Positions 46,801-54,974 of a DNA stretch of 64,000 nt are shown here, one piece after another. This DNA is from Fluviicola sp. (GTDB lineage Bacteria; Bacteroidota; Bacteroidia; Flavobacteriales_D; Crocinitomicaceae). Below the pieces are notes generated by a model that was given only the letters and a program-made list of their open reading frames with translations, made no database searches and had not been told where the DNA came from. Location of the stretch: NCBI GenBank assembly GCA_002734085.1, contig NVXV01000016.1:7756-71755 (forward strand). The letters run 5' to 3'. Both the position numbers and the translations under genes were made by a program. The number at the start of each line of letters is the position of its first letter. Positions within the stretch are counted from its first letter, which is position 1.

Positions 46801-49800
46801 ATGACAACGGTTGTGTTTTCTCAGAGAATATCGAAGTTGAAGCATTACCTGGAATCAATATTTCAGTAAATTCAATTACAGATGATGTTTGTTCTCAGCA
46901 GACAGGAGCAATTGATGTAACAGTTACAGGTGGTACGGGATCTTATGGATATAGCTGGGATAATGGTGCAACATCTGAAGATATATCAGGAATTGGTGTT
47001 GGAACATACTATCTAACAGTAACAGACGGAAATGGATGCACTGCACAGGATGATTTTTCAGTGATTAATGATGTTTCGAATTGTTCAGCTTATTGCTATA
47101 CGAATATCGTTACAGAATCGATCGTAAATGAAGATTGTGGTGATGGAACGGGTTCTATTGATATTACAGTAATGGATGCTACTATGCCTTATAATATTTC
47201 TTGGAGTAACGGACCAACAACAGATGATCAGTCAGGGTTATCAGCTGGAACTTATACTGCAACAGTATTGGATGCAAACCAATGTGAGCTTGTACAGGAA
47301 TTTGTGATTGGTAACGATATGGGTACACTGAGTATCTCGGGTGATGCCGTATCAAATGAAAATTGTGGAAATGGTGATGGCTCGATTGATATAACTGTGA
47401 CTGGTGGAGCTGCACCGTATTCATACGCTTGGTCGCATGGAGAAACAACTGAGGATGTTTCAAACTTGTCTGCTGGCAGCTATGATGTAACGATAACGGA
47501 TAATGCAGGATGTGAATTCACTGAATCTTATACTGTAGGTAACAATACAGGAACACTTACCGAGTCAGCAATAGTTTCTTCAGAAACATGTGGAAACAGC
47601 GGTGGATCAATTAACCTTACCGTTTCTGGAGGATCAGCGCCTTTCAGTTATAACTGGAGTAATGGTGCGACTATCCAAGACCTTACTGGTTTGTCGGCTG
47701 GAACTTATGACGTAGTAATTACGGATGGAGTAGGGTGTACACTTGAATCTAGTGAATATGTAGTGTCAAATGATCCAGGAGACCTTACTATCCTTAGTAC
47801 AAATATCACGAATGAAAACTGTGGCGATGGTGCAGGTGAGATAGATATCAATGTGATCAATGGTTCCGCTCCTTATACGTTCTCATGGAGTAATGGAGAG
47901 ATAACGGAGGATATAACAGGTCTTTCTGCTGGTACATACAGTTGTACGATTACGGACGATGTTGGTTGTTCTATTTCTACGGGAAATCTAAACGTATTTA
48001 ACCAAAGCGGAGGTTTGACTGTATCAACGAATGTTTTAACCGATGAAGTTTGTGGAGATGGTACAGGTGCGATCGATGTCGATGTAACTGGAGGAACAAC
48101 TCCTTACATATTCAGTTGGTCTAATAGTTCAACCAATGAAGATATTTCAGGTCTTTCTGCTGGAACATATTCTCTTACAGTTACAGATGCGGGTGGATGT
48201 TCTGAAACATACAATGAAATTGTGAATAATGCTTCAGGTGGATTTGATCTAGTCGTAACAAACGTCACAGATGAGAACTGTGGTGATGGTTCGGGTGCGA
48301 TTGATATTATGGAGTCTGGTGGTGCCGCTCCAATCACATACTCATGGAGTAATGGTGCTACAACTGAAGATATTAACGGACTGAATGCAGGAGTTTATAT
48401 GGTAACCGCTACTGATAATAATGGATGTGAAGTAAGTGCTTCTGCGACGATTAAAGGAGCTGATATAGAGATCACTTCTTCAGTAATAAGTGATGAGATC
48501 TGTGGAAACGGTTCAGGTGCGATAGATATCACATTTAGCGGTGGACAAAACCCTTATAATTTTGTCTGGGATAATGGCAGTATTTCTGAAGATATCTCTG
48601 GTTTATCTGCAGGTACATATAACGTAACGATCACTGGAACAAATGGATGTTCAATTTCCGAGTCATTCGTGGTTGGAAACAATACAAACGGACTAGAAAT
48701 AACATCAACTAGTGTAACTGATGAAAACTGTGGTGATGGATCTGGTGCGATAAATGTCACAGTAAATGGAGGAGCTAACCCTTTGGATTTTGACTGGGAT
48801 AATGGAGCTTCTATGGAAGATATATCTGGACTATCTGCAGGATCATACAGCCTTATCCTGACGGATGCAAATGGTTGTTCAGTGAACACTTCAGGAACAG
48901 TTATTAATAACTCTGCTGGATATACTGCCTCAATTAACACGGTTATAGATGAGAATTGTGGAGATGGAACTGGTGCAATTGATGTTGATGTAACAGGTGG
49001 TTTAGCACCTTATACTTTCTCTTGGGATACTGGAGCAACAACAGAAGATATCTCTGGTTTGTCAGCTGGAACATATATACTAACAGTTACAGATGATAAT
49101 GGATGTCAGGTGACAGTGAATGGCACGGTCAACAATAATACAGGAACGTTAGCTATTTCAAATGAGGTTATCGGTAATGCTTCTTGTAGTTCACCAAATG
49201 GTTTTATTGACTTATCGGTAACTGGTGGTTCAACTCCGTACACTTTTAACTGGAGCAACGGAGAAACAACTGAAGACATCTCGGGTGTAGCACCTGGAAC
49301 TTATACTTGTGTGATTACAGATAACGCGGGTTGTACAATTAACTATTCTGGAGAAGTGGTTTCTACGAGTGGAGGAATGTCTACTTCCGATGTAGTCGTA
49401 AATGAGTTATGTGGAAATGGAGAAGGGTCTGTCACAGTTACTGTAAATGGTGGAAGTGCTCCTTACTCATTCTCATGGACTGGAGCCACTCCTAACTCAT
49501 GTTGTGATTATACGCTAGACATGCAGGATACTGGTAACAGTTGGAATGGTGCTTCTATTGATGTAGAAGTGAACGGAGTTAACGTAGGTAATTTCACAGT
49601 GCCTGGAGGAGGCTCAAATGTTGAAACATTCAGCGCATGTAGTGGAGATAACATTGAGATTTTCTGGAATAGTGGAACGTTCGATAATGAAGTTTTCTTC
49701 AGTTTGTTCGATCCAGATATGAATTCAGTTTATTCTCATTCTGCTGGTACAGGACCAACACCAGGTTCATTGTTCTCTACGACGGCTAATTGTCCAGGAT

Positions 49801-52463
49801 CAGGACCAAACGTAAGTTCTATTGAGAATCTTTCTGAAGGAATCTATGGTTTAACTATAACTGATAACGCTGGTTGTGAAATCAATGAATCTTTTACTGT
49901 AGTTAATCAATCTTCAAATATTCAGATTGACCTGGGTATGATTATAAATGAAACTTGCGATAACAACAATGGTGAAATCAACTACACAGTGAATGGAGGA
50001 TCTGGAAACTGGTCGGCAACGGCTAATGGATTTAACGATGGAGCTCCTGTAGGGGTGCTTTCTAACTTGTATGCTGATGATTGGGAAATTATAGCAACAG
50101 ATGACGATACCGGATGTACGGACACCACTGTTGTGACGATTTACAACTCACCAACTTTCACAGTAAATGCAAACCTTAGTAATGAGAATTGTGGTAATAA
50201 TTCAGGCGGCATCGATCAGATGATAACTGGAGGAACAGGAAGTTTCTCATTCGATTGGAATACAGGTGATAATACAGAAGACTTAACTGGATTAGAGGAA
50301 GGGACATACACTGTCCAAATCACTGATGATGGAGATGGATGCCAGTTTGACACAACATATACAATTGGAAATGATGTTGACTTGACCTTAAGTGCTGCCA
50401 TTACAGATGATAATTGTGGTGATGGGAATGGCGCTATTGACCTAACGGTTACTGGCTCATCTGATCTGACAATATCCTGGGACAACGGAGCTACAACCGA
50501 AGATCTTTCAGGACTTACAGCTGGAATATATACGGTTTCAGTTCTGAATAACATAACAGGATGTTTAGCGGTTGAGTCTTATGAGGTTACAAATAACACT
50601 TCCGGAATGACAGTTTCCGCAAATATTACAGATGAAAACTGTAGTGATGGAGCTGGAGCTATCGATGTAACAGTTTCAGGAGGTGTTGGACCATTCGACT
50701 ACTCCTGGAGCAACGGCGAAACAACTGAGGATATTTCAGGATTGTCTTATGGTAACTATACACTAACGGTTACGGATCAATCTGACGGTTGTACAGACGA
50801 AATTACTTACACGGTTGAAAGTGCAGGTTCATTTAATCTTGAATTGATCTCTGTAACTAATGAATTATGTGGTGATGGAAGTGGTGCTATAGATATTGAT
50901 GTTTCAGGTCCACAGACTTTCAATGCCAATGTTGTTTGGAGTCATGGTCCAACCACAGAAGATGTAACTGGACTCTCGGTAGGAACTTATACCGTTGATG
51001 TTACAAACGGATTTGGTTGTACGATGTCGATGGATGTTGAAGTAGAGAATGAGTCAGATATCACATTGTTCTCATCAATCACGGATGAAAACTGTCTTTC
51101 AGGAGATGGAGAGATTGACCTGACTGTTTCAGGTGGTTCAGGTCTGACTTACTTATGGAGTAATGGAGCTATAACTGAGGATATTTCGGGACTGTCAAAT
51201 GGCTCTTACGATGTTACGGTAACTTCAACTTCTGGTTGTTCTGAATCAATGTCTTTCAGTATTTCAAATGAAACAACAGGTATGGAGTTTTCAGAAGGTT
51301 CTGTAATTGCTGAACTATGTGATGGAGCAGATGGATGGATTGATATTACAGTTAATGGAGGTGTTGGTCCTTATTCATTCAATTGGAGTTCTGGACAAAC
51401 AACTGAAGATTTATCTGGTTTAACAGATGGTTCATATACTGTAACCGTTACCGATGATAATGACGGATGTATGATGGATACAACGTTCGTTGTTGCAGAT
51501 TCAATTAGTGACCTCGAAATTTCTGATATGCTCGTTGTAAACGAAGAGTGTGATAATGTTGATGGAGAGATCGACGCTACGATTACTGGTGGAACTGGAC
51601 CGTTTACTTATGCTTGGAGCAACGGTGAAACAACTGAGGACATCACAGGGTTAGATAGCGGATGGTATATCCTGACAGTCGAAGATGGTGCTACAGGATG
51701 TACGGTTGTTGATTCTGCAGAAGTAATGGATGTAACGAGTGGTGTTGAGATCACAGCGATTACAGTTACACCTGAAACGTGTACTAACGGTGATGGAGCT
51801 ATCGATATTACTGTTGGAGGTGGAGTAGGACCTTACTCCTACAGTTGGTCAAACGGAGAGACAACTGAAGATATTTCAGGACTTTCTGCTGGACCTTATT
51901 CAGTTACTGTGACAGACGATAATGATGGGTGTCAGATTGTATTGGATACGATTGTTACGTCAACGCAAAACTTTACAGTATCAGGGGTGATTGATAATGC
52001 CTCTTGTACGACTTGTCCGACAGGGTCAATTGACGCGTCTGTAAATGAAACCGTTTCGGATGGACCGTATACATACTTGTGGTCTCCTGGAGGTGAAACG
52101 ACAGAAGATTTAAACGATCTTGTTCCTGGAACATACACCTTATCGGTAACTGGATCTTCAGGTTGTACTTATGATACCACTTTTACAGTTGGAAATGATG
52201 ATGATGCAGGAATCCATTCAGAAGACCTCGATTGGGATCTAAAACTTTATCCAAATCCAACGGATGGAAAGGTTTCAATTATGGTAAATGGTTTCGAAGT
52301 GAATTCGATTACCTTAACGAATGCTCAAGGTAAGCAACTGAAAACGATCAAAGTAAATGAAGACGAGTTTCAAGTTGATCTATCAAGATTCCCAACTGGA
52401 GTGTATTTTATGCATTTTGAAAGTGAAGAGAGAACGATAGTTAAAAAAGTAGTTAGAAAATAA
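43869..52463 (+). CDS. Giant SprB-repeat adhesin (2864 aa) with IgGFc-binding-like, Calx-beta, P and T9SS sorting domains
   Basis: Order of parts: signal peptide (1-24); an IgGFc-binding-protein-like N-terminal region (~30-480, with VFGIMATEDNTTVNING and QCGLNFLPPVGC); a Calx-beta-like domain (~485-590, SATNGVDYDFID); one SprB-like repeat; a proprotein-convertase P domain (~660-835, MEHSYLGDLQIKVIAPSG, LNGTWTLEVSDQFGLDNG); then 24 SprB-type repeats of ~75-80 residues (NCGDGTGAIDV, GGTxPYxFSWSNG, TTEDISGLSAGTY); and a type A sorting domain (~2785-2864, LKLYPNPTDGKVSIMV). SprB-like proteins are T9SS-exported, surface-mobile gliding adhesins. One repeat is interrupted by an inserted domain. By eye the gene is richer in GC than its neighbours. 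It has its own promoter box and terminator. Confidence 0.93.
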   Translation: MKKSLKLILLFFVTFFSAPSFFAQLDTKHYIPPMFGREDEGTHYIVLSTPSTTPFNVTITDGSGTLITTETISNVSSSSYLLGSGTATEFLVAETELNTVMANEGLILTGNNPFYVNIRVVAGAQAGSLTSKGEKASLGQDFRTGHLFNNDGDDYRKANVFGIMATEDNTTVNINGISTGVIFYNTPQTGGTSDNITVVLDEGESYVVAAYLDEPGATNNTNGVNGTHITSDKDIVVNSGSWLGGNAIVGGTPAAGRDLGIDQIVPIELIGDEYVVIKGEGVDNEKVIVVATANNTDLFLNGSGTPTTTLMAGEYYAYIDTDFTGNDNMYIETSEPVYVYQTENSGDGTTDDNERQCGLNFLPPVGCSGSKNVQLPDVDFLGTAQINIIANAGSSVVVDGVPLGAGDAVTGTGDYVTYKLSNAYTGDITITSDDLLRVSLINLSGNVGAAGYFSGFTKDVAVQTNTINADNIALEGCIPASFTFAIDGVSNDPTVITYQIGGSATNGVDYDFIDTLLTIPAGQTEGTVFINTIADALPEGQETVYIIYQPDLCSPVDTAVLFIDDAQPIEFTLDGTDLSCNDNNSGEILVNASGGFPAYTYHVTDDSGNGNTVQYTSNPITNLPADTYSVQVYDIYGCKAEALLIGGIFDADTTFLPDGTGVSYEADLNISGFQPGQTLDNMSQLQSICATMEHSYLGDLQIKVIAPSGEEVILKQFNGGGSCDLGEPFASGPVDGQNSNLTDPGVGYEYCFNDNPNYGTMVAESNNYTHTIPASTGGTYTDNYLPSGAYESFENLDGLLGATLNGTWTLEVSDQFGLDNGYIFNWNISLQSDLPDTLVTLEEPNEIDISGFVTQANCGGSDGGIDLSVSGDYSPFTFNWSNGPTTEDNPNIPAGTYTVWVTDANGCVDSMEFILNNISSMNITSNVTPVTCAGGTDGAIDIVTSGGTPPYSWSWSNGATTEDISSLVSGTYTLTITDDNGCVFSENIEVEALPGINISVNSITDDVCSQQTGAIDVTVTGGTGSYGYSWDNGATSEDISGIGVGTYYLTVTDGNGCTAQDDFSVINDVSNCSAYCYTNIVTESIVNEDCGDGTGSIDITVMDATMPYNISWSNGPTTDDQSGLSAGTYTATVLDANQCELVQEFVIGNDMGTLSISGDAVSNENCGNGDGSIDITVTGGAAPYSYAWSHGETTEDVSNLSAGSYDVTITDNAGCEFTESYTVGNNTGTLTESAIVSSETCGNSGGSINLTVSGGSAPFSYNWSNGATIQDLTGLSAGTYDVVITDGVGCTLESSEYVVSNDPGDLTILSTNITNENCGDGAGEIDINVINGSAPYTFSWSNGEITEDITGLSAGTYSCTITDDVGCSISTGNLNVFNQSGGLTVSTNVLTDEVCGDGTGAIDVDVTGGTTPYIFSWSNSSTNEDISGLSAGTYSLTVTDAGGCSETYNEIVNNASGGFDLVVTNVTDENCGDGSGAIDIMESGGAAPITYSWSNGATTEDINGLNAGVYMVTATDNNGCEVSASATIKGADIEITSSVISDEICGNGSGAIDITFSGGQNPYNFVWDNGSISEDISGLSAGTYNVTITGTNGCSISESFVVGNNTNGLEITSTSVTDENCGDGSGAINVTVNGGANPLDFDWDNGASMEDISGLSAGSYSLILTDANGCSVNTSGTVINNSAGYTASINTVIDENCGDGTGAIDVDVTGGLAPYTFSWDTGATTEDISGLSAGTYILTVTDDNGCQVTVNGTVNNNTGTLAISNEVIGNASCSSPNGFIDLSVTGGSTPYTFNWSNGETTEDISGVAPGTYTCVITDNAGCTINYSGEVVSTSGGMSTSDVVVNELCGNGEGSVTVTVNGGSAPYSFSWTGATPNSCCDYTLDMQDTGNSWNGASIDVEVNGVNVGNFTVPGGGSNVETFSACSGDNIEIFWNSGTFDNEVFFSLFDPDMNSVYSHSAGTGPTPGSLFSTTANCPGSGPNVSSIENLSEGIYGLTITDNAGCEINESFTVVNQSSNIQIDLGMIINETCDNNNGEINYTVNGGSGNWSATANGFNDGAPVGVLSNLYADDWEIIATDDDTGCTDTTVVTIYNSPTFTVNANLSNENCGNNSGGIDQMITGGTGSFSFDWNTGDNTEDLTGLEEGTYTVQITDDGDGCQFDTTYTIGNDVDLTLSAAITDDNCGDGNGAIDLTVTGSSDLTISWDNGATTEDLSGLTAGIYTVSVLNNITGCLAVESYEVTNNTSGMTVSANITDENCSDGAGAIDVTVSGGVGPFDYSWSNGETTEDISGLSYGNYTLTVTDQSDGCTDEITYTVESAGSFNLELISVTNELCGDGSGAIDIDVSGPQTFNANVVWSHGPTTEDVTGLSVGTYTVDVTNGFGCTMSMDVEVENESDITLFSSITDENCLSGDGEIDLTVSGGSGLTYLWSNGAITEDISGLSNGSYDVTVTSTSGCSESMSFSISNETTGMEFSEGSVIAELCDGADGWIDITVNGGVGPYSFNWSSGQTTEDLSGLTDGSYTVTVTDDNDGCMMDTTFVVADSISDLEISDMLVVNEECDNVDGEIDATITGGTGPFTYAWSNGETTEDITGLDSGWYILTVEDGATGCTVVDSAEVMDVTSGVEITAITVTPETCTNGDGAIDITVGGGVGPYSYSWSNGETTEDISGLSAGPYSVTVTDDNDGCQIVLDTIVTSTQNFTVSGVIDNASCTTCPTGSIDASVNETVSDGPYTYLWSPGGETTEDLNDLVPGTYTLSVTGSSGCTYDTTFTVGNDDDAGIHSEDLDWDLKLYPNPTDGKVSIMVNGFEVNSITLTNAQGKQLKTIKVNEDEFQVDLSRFPTGVYFMHFESEERTIVKKVVRK
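46402..52200 (+). repeat. Tandem array of 24 SprB-type repeats in the giant adhesin gene
   Basis: The unit of roughly 225-240 bases is well conserved in protein (Cys-x2-Gly...Ile-Asp...Trp-Ser-Asn-Gly...Gly-Thr-Tyr) but not identical in DNA. The one long irregular unit is at about 49380-49900. Confidence 0.88.
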
Positions 52464-52489
52464 TTGATAGAATTTATCTGATTTAAACT

Positions 52490-52518
52490 AAAGGGAGCAA
52501 GTAATTGCTCCCTTTTTT
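52490..52518 (+). terminator. Rho-independent terminator of the giant adhesin gene
   Basis: AAAGGGAGCAA pairs perfectly with TTGCTCCCTTT (11 bp) around GTAA and is followed by a T-run; 27 bases after the stop. Confidence 0.93.
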
Positions 52519-52535
52519 GTTAGTACTTTCTTTTG

Positions 52536-52556
52536 ATGGGATTGATTATATTTGAT
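52536..52556 (+). promoter_or_regulatory. Promoter element of the J-domain-like gene, duplicated upstream of the TPR gene
   Basis: This 21-base stretch contains TATATTTG (52547-52554), an exact TAnnTTTG match 31 bases before the ATG. The same 21 bases occur at 54856-54876. Confidence 0.55.
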
Positions 52557-52585
52557 TATGTAAATGAAGATTCACGAGAAGTAAC

Positions 52586-52975
52586 ATGAAGAATTACTAT
52601 GAAGTATTAGGTGTAAACAACGACGCATCAAGTGCTCAAATAAAAAAGAGAACCCTTCAACTGGGAAAGCAACTACATCCAAGTACTAAACAACCTGAAG
52701 TGATAGATGATTCAAAAGATTTTGTTGATGTTGTTGAGGCATTTGAGGTACTTTATGATGAAAAGTCCAGAAAAATTTACGATCGATTACTGAATAGCAA
52801 AACTAATTCCCCCATTCACGATAATTTTGAAAATTATATACACATGATTTCTCAGAGAAGTCGTAAGTCTGGTGAAAAATACGCGAAGTCTAAATTTAAA
52901 GTCTTTAAAAACGACTTAAAAGAGTTTCATTGGTGGGATATTACAAGTATTCTTGAAGCAATAATACCTTGGTGA
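52586..52975 (+). CDS. J-domain-like protein lacking the HPD motif
   Basis: The 129-residue product has an N-terminal J-domain fold signature: NYYEVLGVNNDASSAQIKKR (helices I-II), VVEAFEVLYDEKSRKIYDRLL (helices III-IV). The loop that normally carries His-Pro-Asp reads LHPSTKQP, i.e. HPS. Since the Asp is essential for stimulating DnaK ATPase, a standard co-chaperone role is doubtful. The C-terminal ~55 residues are basic, with no recognised domain. A truncated relic of the same gene lies on the other side of the giant adhesin gene. Confidence 0.82.
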   Translation: MKNYYEVLGVNNDASSAQIKKRTLQLGKQLHPSTKQPEVIDDSKDFVDVVEAFEVLYDEKSRKIYDRLLNSKTNSPIHDNFENYIHMISQRSRKSGEKYAKSKFKVFKNDLKEFHWWDITSILEAIIPW

Positions 52976-53008
52976 AAGGAATTGTTTACAGTGATAGTAT
53001 ATTAACTA

Positions 53009-53025
53009 TTTAATCGTAAATTTGA
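53009..53025 (+). promoter_or_regulatory. Promoter element TTTAATCGTAAATTTGA of the CrtA-like gene
   Basis: Contains TAAATTTG (53017-53024), 33 bases before the preferred ATG at 53058. The 17 bases are identical to those before the CPBP-type gene at 40554. Confidence 0.5.
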
Positions 53026-53057
53026 AATACTGAAGGTGTTCAAGCAAATTGTCGACT

Positions 53058-53771
53058 ATGAGTATATTCACGTACCACTTAGTAAAAACCTCTTACATTA
53101 CAGCGATTAGAGCTTACTTTACACCTATTAAACCAAAGAACACTCCTGGATTGATTCATGCAGAATGTATGACTGCTATGACTTTAGGTTCACCAATTTA
53201 TTCTTCAAAGCGTATGTTGGTTAGGCAAATTGCGGTATTTGCTCAATGGGAAAACGAAACTGCCATCGATAACTTTCTAAAGCAAAATCGCATGGGTAAA
53301 ATACTCTTCAGGGGATGGCACACTCGATTAAAGTTTATAAGACAATGGGGGAAGTTCTCGGGTTTTGAGTTTCCAAGTGAAGATCTACCATCTTTCGATT
53401 CCGACTCACCGGTGGTTGCCGTAACAATTGCAAGAATGAAAATACTTCAAGTGCCAAGATTTATAAAATGGGGGAGACCAGTAGAAAAATTAGTACGTGA
53501 TCATCCGGGAACAACTTTATCGTTGGCGTCTATAAGACTTCCAAACACTGTTTCCACCTTTTCAATTTGGAGAACACAAAAGGAAATGACTGATATGGTT
53601 CATGGACATAGTAAGGTACCAAAACCTAAAAGACATATTGATGCAATGAAAGAAAGAGATCGTAAAGACTTTCATTTTGAATTTACAACATTGCGTTTCA
53701 AACCGATTTCCGAATATGGTGAATGGAATGGAAAATCAAATTTTATCCCTAACCTTACTAATGTAAAATGA
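53058..53771 (+). CDS. Spheroidene monooxygenase (CrtA)-like protein
   Basis: The 237-residue product matches the pattern of CrtA-type oxygenases: GLIHAECMTAMTLGSP, MLVRQIAVFAQWENETAIDNFL, GWHTRLKFIRQWGKFSGFEF, PVVAVTIARMKILQVPRF and VSTFSIWRTQKEMTDMVHGH. CrtA hydroxylates or ketolates acyclic carotenoids, but homologues are frequent in organisms without such carotenoids, and no carotenoid gene is present here, so the substrate is open. An in-frame TTG at 53049 adds 3 residues; I prefer the ATG. Its TGA overlaps the next ATG as ATGA, indicating a two-gene operon. Confidence 0.75.
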   Translation: MSIFTYHLVKTSYITAIRAYFTPIKPKNTPGLIHAECMTAMTLGSPIYSSKRMLVRQIAVFAQWENETAIDNFLKQNRMGKILFRGWHTRLKFIRQWGKFSGFEFPSEDLPSFDSDSPVVAVTIARMKILQVPRFIKWGRPVEKLVRDHPGTTLSLASIRLPNTVSTFSIWRTQKEMTDMVHGHSKVPKPKRHIDAMKERDRKDFHFEFTTLRFKPISEYGEWNGKSNFIPNLTNVK

Positions 53772-54628
53772 GCTTAGCTTATCCACTTCAAAGGTTTCAA
53801 GATTGGTTTACACAACAATGGGTGATCCTATGGGGGAGAAAAATTGATCCTAAAAAAGTTCCTTGGTTAGCTGGGCCATTTGGAGATTTAGACGGTATTG
53901 GAGATAGATTTATCAATCAACTCGCTGAAAAAGAAAATTTAGTAATAGAACGAAATTCTCGATTGAATGGCTTACTACCATCAATAAAATTACTCGAACT
54001 CTCTGATATTGAATTAACAACCTTATCTAAAGAAGTCATAAAATTTTATGAAACGACTGCGAATTATAAATTAGACTTTACCGTCAAATGGAACCCTTTT
54101 TTTAAAGTATTTGGTGTTTTGGTCAACATACTGTTTAGTAATCGTATCAATCAACTATACATTCCAACCAAGAGTATCAAAGAAGCTGAATCATTAAAAA
54201 GTGAAATAATCACACTCTACGATCCAAATACAAATGAAGTGAAGTATACCATTTGGTATAGAATGTTTAAATCCACAGGGAAAGTCATTTATTCAGGTGT
54301 GTATAGTACTTGTAAATTACCTTCAGGTGAAACATGTGTCAAAGCTGTTTTTCCTTTGCCTAAAGGGAGTGCAACTGTTATTATGCAACCAAGTGTTCAA
54401 GAAAATGGTACACTCACTTTAAATTCAGCGGGGAAGAAATTTGGTGATGCTGGTTTTTACTTTGTGTTAAAAGATTCGAAAGGAAATTGTTGGTCTCAGT
54501 TCGTACGTTCGTTTCGTGATAAACTTACGATTGGCTTAGAAAATGATTCCCTTTCAGCTCAACAGACTTTAACACTTTGGAAACAACGCGTTCTAAAGAT
54601 GAATTATAAAATTAAAGAGAAAGAGTAA
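53768..54628 (+). CDS. Conserved-looking protein of unknown function, partner of the CrtA-like gene
   Basis: The 286-residue product is not recognised. It has no signal peptide, one possible membrane-associated stretch (FFKVFGVLVNILFSN, ~115-130), and a C-terminal beta-rich part (~160-260: YTIWYRMFKSTGKVIYSGVY, ATVIMQPSVQENGTLTLNSAGKKFG). A 4-base ATGA overlap couples its translation to the CrtA-like oxygenase, so the two probably work in the same process. Confidence 0.6.
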   Translation: MSLAYPLQRFQDWFTQQWVILWGRKIDPKKVPWLAGPFGDLDGIGDRFINQLAEKENLVIERNSRLNGLLPSIKLLELSDIELTTLSKEVIKFYETTANYKLDFTVKWNPFFKVFGVLVNILFSNRINQLYIPTKSIKEAESLKSEIITLYDPNTNEVKYTIWYRMFKSTGKVIYSGVYSTCKLPSGETCVKAVFPLPKGSATVIMQPSVQENGTLTLNSAGKKFGDAGFYFVLKDSKGNCWSQFVRSFRDKLTIGLENDSLSAQQTLTLWKQRVLKMNYKIKEKE

Positions 54629-54631
54629 ACT

Positions 54632-54763
54632 ATGGCTCTACATAAATATCCTAATTGCAAAGAGATCAAATTTACTTGGATCGTGGATGATATTTCGGAC
54701 CTTACGATATGGGATTTTTGGGAGTGCAATTATGGTGTAGCAATTGTGAGAATAAAATCATAA
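54632..54763 (+). CDS. Possible small protein or gene remnant (43 aa)
   Basis: An ATG 3 bases after the preceding stop opens 43 codons (MALHKYPNCKEIKFTWIVDD...). No family is recognised and the coding character is unclear. It could be a real third gene of the operon or decaying sequence. Confidence 0.25.
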   Translation: MALHKYPNCKEIKFTWIVDDISDLTIWDFWECNYGVAIVRIKS

Positions 54764-54855
54764 TTAAATAAGTTAGTAATATATTGATGTTATCCTTTTA
54801 CCTGAACGTAAACGATTATTGTCGGATAAGTTTTGTCACGCTAACTGCCTTTTTA

Positions 54856-54876
54856 ATGGGATTGATTATATTTGAT
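54856..54876 (+). promoter_or_regulatory. Promoter element of the TPR gene, copy of 52536-52556
   Basis: Contains TATATTTG (54867-54874), an exact TAnnTTTG match about 100 bases before the preferred ATG. The 21-base identity with the J-domain gene promoter includes the whole box. Confidence 0.5.
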
Positions 54877-54974
54877 ACTATTAAAGCGGACAAAAGGTGA
54901 GAATAGCCTTAACCTTAATTTGGATCAATGACCTTTCGTCTGCTTATAAACCAGTTAACACTAATTTATATACA

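Noticed and set aside
46484-50554. Several antisense open frames of 70-128 codons within the giant adhesin gene
   Set aside because: They repeat with the SprB unit, are low-complexity (Pro/Ser/Val-rich) and are the reverse shadow of Thr/Gly/Asp-rich coding sequence.
46402-52200. Regular periodicity that at first glance could suggest a CRISPR or satellite array
   Set aside because: The unit is ~225-240 bases, stays in one open frame of 2864 codons and is conserved at the protein level (SprB repeats), not as exact DNA repeats with spacers.
54897-54974. GTG-initiated extension of the TPR protein
   Set aside because: The 26 extra residues precede a good signal peptide beginning at ATG 54975.
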